A stretch of 64,000 bases of DNA, taken from positions 30,909,706 through 30,973,705 of the forward strand of contig NC_045139.1 in the NCBI RefSeq assembly GCF_008831285.2, read 5' to 3'. The DNA comes from Nymphaea colorata (taxonomy: Eukaryota; Streptophyta; Magnoliopsida; Nymphaeales; Nymphaeaceae). The notes below the pieces were generated by a model that was given only the letters and a program-made list of their open reading frames with translations, was not told where the DNA came from and did no database searches. Positions 61,040-64,000 of the stretch are shown here, piece by piece. Position 1 is the stretch's first letter, and every line of letters starts with the position of its first letter. Made by a program: the position numbers and the translations under genes.

Positions 61040-61799
61040 ATGCTCACTTGCTTGGAAGAATGGGAGGTATAAAATGTCATATAAAGTCGTAAAAAATTGT
61101 ATTTGCATGTCATGCTTCCACATTGCATGCATGCACTTGGTTGCATCTCCATTACAAGTTTTTTTGAAAATTTAAATTTGAAATCATTATAACATATGAT
61201 TTGATTGAAACAATGATCAACTAAGACTTTGTGAAAGCATGATTGATCTAGATTTTAGCCAACTAACATATGATTTCATTAAGATTGGAACCATTTTTAT
61301 AGTGTCAATTTAAAAACTTGTAAATTTGCATGTAAATCACAGGTAGAATAAAAAGGGGCATTGGATTGGCTTTCACCTGAGCTGATCCAAGATCCTCAGG
61401 AATTATATCAAAACCAAACAAAACCAAGGTTTCAAATTCCAAAAACAAAACCAAGATTTCAAAAAATTGTTTGTATGTATGACTTGAAACCCTTAGTTTG
61501 ATGAACTATAAATGTGCTATAAAATTATTGCTATATCAATGAAAACTTATCAAATAAAACCAACAAATTTAAAATCTAAACTAGTTAAACTCCTCCCAAA
61601 TTAAACTATGAATCAAATATCTTTTCCCCTTAGAATTATTGTTGTTTTTCCTTTGTTAAATCTTGTTGAGTAATGTTACTTGGAATTGTGCAATGAACAG
61701 GTGGATGAGTATATAATCTGCAAGGTAGAAGTTGTGGGCAAGTGGGCCAGCACTACTTCGTCACCGTCTCCAATTCCATCGAGCCAACAAACTTCGTGA
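61040..61799 (+). pseudogene. C8: remnant of a C-type mini NAC gene (exon 3 only)
   Basis: From about 61,060 the sequence matches intron 2 of C4 (from about 39,040). Exon 3 at 61,701-61,799 is open and reads VDEYIICKVEVVGKW, then a longer tail ending PSPIPSSQQTS before TGA. Exons 1 and 2, intron 1 and the promoter, about 1.9 kb in C4 terms (37,145-39,040), are deleted. It shows what the C-type C-terminus looks like without the extra TGA found in C4. Confidence 0.75.
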
Positions 61800-62039
61800 T
61801 GGAAATAAAAGAAACAAGTTATATGAAGAATGGTTGCTCGCTAGCTCCCTTCCATTTCATCTCCATTGTGGTCGCAGCATCGTAGTTTAATTGCAGTGGA
61901 TGTGTTCAACTTAAATAATGGAACTCTTGATGTGATAAAGCCTGTTCTCGGTTTGTTGATTCTTTCATGTGTGTGTGTGTTGGAGAAACTATAATCTTTT
62001 GATGAATAGTAACCGGACTTACCTTTTGTTGGTTCTCTC

Positions 62040-62043
<4 letters not shown>

Positions 62044-62084
<41 letters not shown>
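62044..62084. repeat. (TA)n microsatellite, left flank of the palindromic element
   Basis: About 20 TA repeats directly abutting the terminal repeat at 62,081. Confidence 0.95.
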
Positions 62085-62087
<3 letters not shown>

Positions 62088-62354
62088 GTCAACACCCATC
62101 AGGTCGGACCGTCCATCCGAAATGGAATAGATAAGGATCACATTGAACCTTTTTTTTTTCAAAAACCAGTTTTACGGTTTTTAAATATACAAAATAAGAT
62201 GAACCAACAAAAGGTAAGTCCTGTTACTATTCATCATATTTATTGAGCGAGATAACCACCAACAAAAGGTAACATTATTCTTTTACACGATCCAAATCAG
62301 CCATTTTTTTTGTCGTTGAAAAACTTGGAGTGGAACAGTGTGGGTGCCTAACAG

Positions 62355-62817
62355 TAGGGGTGAGCAATGAGTCGAGTTACACGAACTCAACTTGTTAAAA
62401 GCTCAGCTCGTGAATGAGTTCGGGCCGAGTCATTTACTTAACGAGTTGAGCTCGAGTTCATGAGTCGACTTGTTCAAATAATGGAGTTGAGTTCGAGCTC
62501 AACACGTAACTGCTGAGTCGAAATTGAGCCTTAATCGAGTTTTGTCGAGCCTTAATCAAATGGATATATTCAAATGAGTTTAAGAGTTTGTCGAGCCTTA
62601 ATCGAGTCGAGCTCGAGCTCAACATGTAACGATGAATATCAATTCTATTAAAAGGAGTTTGTCGAGCTTTAATCGAGTCGAGCTCAAGCTCAACACGTAA
62701 CTGCCGACTCGAACTCAAGTTGCTCCCGTCGAGCTATTCTCGAGCTCAAGGTTTCATTAGTCAAGCTGAGTTTGAACTGACTGAACTCGGGCTCGACTCA
62801 GCTCGTGTTCACCCCTA
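62355..62817. mobile_element. hAT-type element, block 2 copy
   Basis: Starts TAGGGGTGAGCA and ends TGTTCACCCCTA. It is the same insertion as 40,362-40,833. The right-hand target duplication was removed by a deletion that joins ...CCCCTAA to TTACTGTCCTTG. Confidence 0.8.
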
Positions 62818-62992
62818 ATTACTGTCCTTGTTAACACATGCACGCATGTGTTTCTATGAACATCAACAAAACCCATTGTATATTTAGTGCTCATTACATT
62901 GAAATTGACGACCTATGCTGTATCATGTGTGGAAATTTGACAACAATTAAAATTTTTTTTCCAAAAATGTTCACCAAATTAAAATTTTTGAA

Positions 62993-63626
62993 AAAAAATA
63001 ATTAGTAAGCTATCATTTCTCAAAACCTGGCATCATAATCATAAAAAGCAAAAGCATAGTGGAAGTTGTTGTAGAAATTATTTCCAAGAGCACGGTCTTT
63101 TTCTGTTGGCATGCAGGACGACAAATCGCTCCTTGCAAAATCGCTTGGAATTGAAAAATCTGATAACTGTCTCCATCAAACACGGTACGCAGACGGCACA
63201 TCATTAAGAATTTGCTTAATTCGTTAAATTGATCATTTACATCACCAACATAATATTAGGGGACTTTAACGATGCACTTGAAAGGTGGGATGATCTAAAA
63301 CAAGAGCGCCTGTGAAATATTATGATCATCCCACCTTTCAAGTGCATCGTTAAAGTTCCCTAATATTATGTTGGTGATGTAAATGATCAATTAAACGAAT
63401 TAAGCGGATTCTTAATGATGTGCAGTCTGCGTACCGTGTTTGATGGAGACGGTTATAAGATTTTTCAATTCCAAGTGATTTTGCAAGGTCCGATTTGTCG
63501 TCCTGCATGCCAAACAGAAAAAGATCGTGCTTTTGGAAATAATTTCTACAACAACTTCCACTGTGCTTTTGCTTTTTATGATTATGACGCCAGGTTTTGA
63601 GAAATGAAAGCTTATTAGTTAATTTT
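62993..63626. repeat. Large near-perfect palindrome, ~300-bp arms
   Basis: Left arm about 62,993-63,294, spacer 63,295-63,324, right arm about 63,325-63,626. The inner arm ends are AAAGGTGGGATGAT and its complement; further out the arms share GGCATGCAGGACGAC and CATCATAATCATAAAA with their complements. A transcript through it would fold into a long hairpin. Both arms carry a 61-63 codon open frame reading outward (RTVFDGD, IFQFQ, ILQG, CRPACQ). Confidence 0.92.
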
Positions 63627-63652
63627 TTTTTTATGACCTGATGGGTGTTGAC

Positions 63653-63654
<2 letters not shown>

Positions 63655-63700
<46 letters not shown>

Positions 63701-63892
63701 CTGGATAGTCCATGCTTACTTTATGCATGGGATATGGTGAATAAAGTGCAATTATAACTAACACTTTTGTATACCTTGTTTGCCTACCCAGATGGAGGTT
63801 AATGACTAAGTTAAGATATACGTAAATGGTAGTTCTAATTGCACTTTATTCACCATATTCCATGCATTGTCTTGCATGAGGCTAACACATTA

Positions 63893-63960
<68 letters not shown>
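63655..63960. mobile_element. Hairpin-forming short element between (TA)n arrays, block 2
   Basis: TA arrays at 63,654-63,698 and 63,897-63,960 enclose inverted copies of GGTGAATAAAGTGCAATTA (about 63,736-63,758 and 63,835-63,858). Paralogue of 41,947-42,208, with a longer right flank (GTCTTGCATGAGGCTAACAC). Confidence 0.6.
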
Positions 63961-63962
<2 letters not shown>

Positions 63963-64000
63963 TTAAAGCTCACTAGAAACCTTCGTTGCAGAGGGTCTCG

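Larger units (their letters stand above)
62081..63660. mobile_element. TIR element carrying a large palindrome, block 2 copy
   Basis: A 25-bp perfect terminal inverted repeat beginning TATAGTGGTCAACACCCATC (62,081-62,105) has its complement at 63,636-63,660. Both ends sit in (TA)n arrays. Inside are a hAT element (62,355-62,817) and a palindrome (62,993-63,626). No transposase is seen. TA-array flanks hide any target duplication. It could be a foldback or MULE-like element; the superfamily is not settled. Confidence 0.7.

Overview
This is nuclear DNA of a flowering plant. The genes have GT-AG introns, the intergenic DNA is AT-rich and full of long (TA)n and (CT)n arrays, short hAT-type and Harbinger-like elements are nested throughout, and the gene families are plant ones (IQD calmodulin-binding protein, NAC domain, non-specific lipid-transfer protein). 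The species cannot be named from the sequence.

Layout. 1-7,200: gene-poor DNA with microsatellites, a ~118-bp tandem repeat and degraded element ends. 7,269-10,324 (+): an intact four-exon IQD gene of 466 aa. 10,325-16,730: no gene recognised; it holds small tandem duplications, a diverged segmental duplication (11.2-12.9 kb versus 15.0-16.2 kb) and Harbinger-like MITEs. 16,735-64,000: a repeatedly duplicated locus of very small NAC-domain-like genes (151-160 aa, three exons, plus strand). I sort them into classes A, B and C by sequence. A1 (20,006-22,602), A2 (26,281-28,897), B3 (30,084-32,207), C4 (37,747-39,737) and A6 (50,907-53,477) have open spliced frames. A5 (no exon 1), B5b (damaged piece of exon 2), B7 (nonsense codon in exon 2) and C8 (exon 3 only) are broken. 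A single nsLTP gene (44,475-44,822, minus strand) lies between the NAC blocks.

History visible in the sequence. A ~6.2-kb tandem duplication made A1 and A2. A larger block A-B-spacer-C-palindrome (about 24.8-42.28 kb) recurs at about 49.4-64.0 kb and runs off the window end, so further paralogous sequence, possibly a second lipid-transfer gene, is expected just beyond it. The A5/B5b stretch is a third, rearranged copy. A1 and A2 are nearly identical from mid-intron 1 to exon 3 but clearly diverged elsewhere, which suggests gene conversion.

The main point of interest is the compact NAC-like family. The proteins start after the normal subdomain A motif, stop right after subdomain E, have no activation region, and in classes A and C have replaced the DNA-contacting WKATG core. 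Each intact copy of classes A, B and C has a TATA-like core promoter 47-85 bp upstream of its ATG and a CT-rich run at its intron 1 donor. Other signals are a 25-bp-TIR element enclosing a ~300-bp-arm palindrome, a hAT MITE with an empty site in the paralogous block, and several unrecognised exon-like islands whose reading frames persist between duplicates. All exon models are manual, made from splice consensus and comparison between copies, without transcript data.
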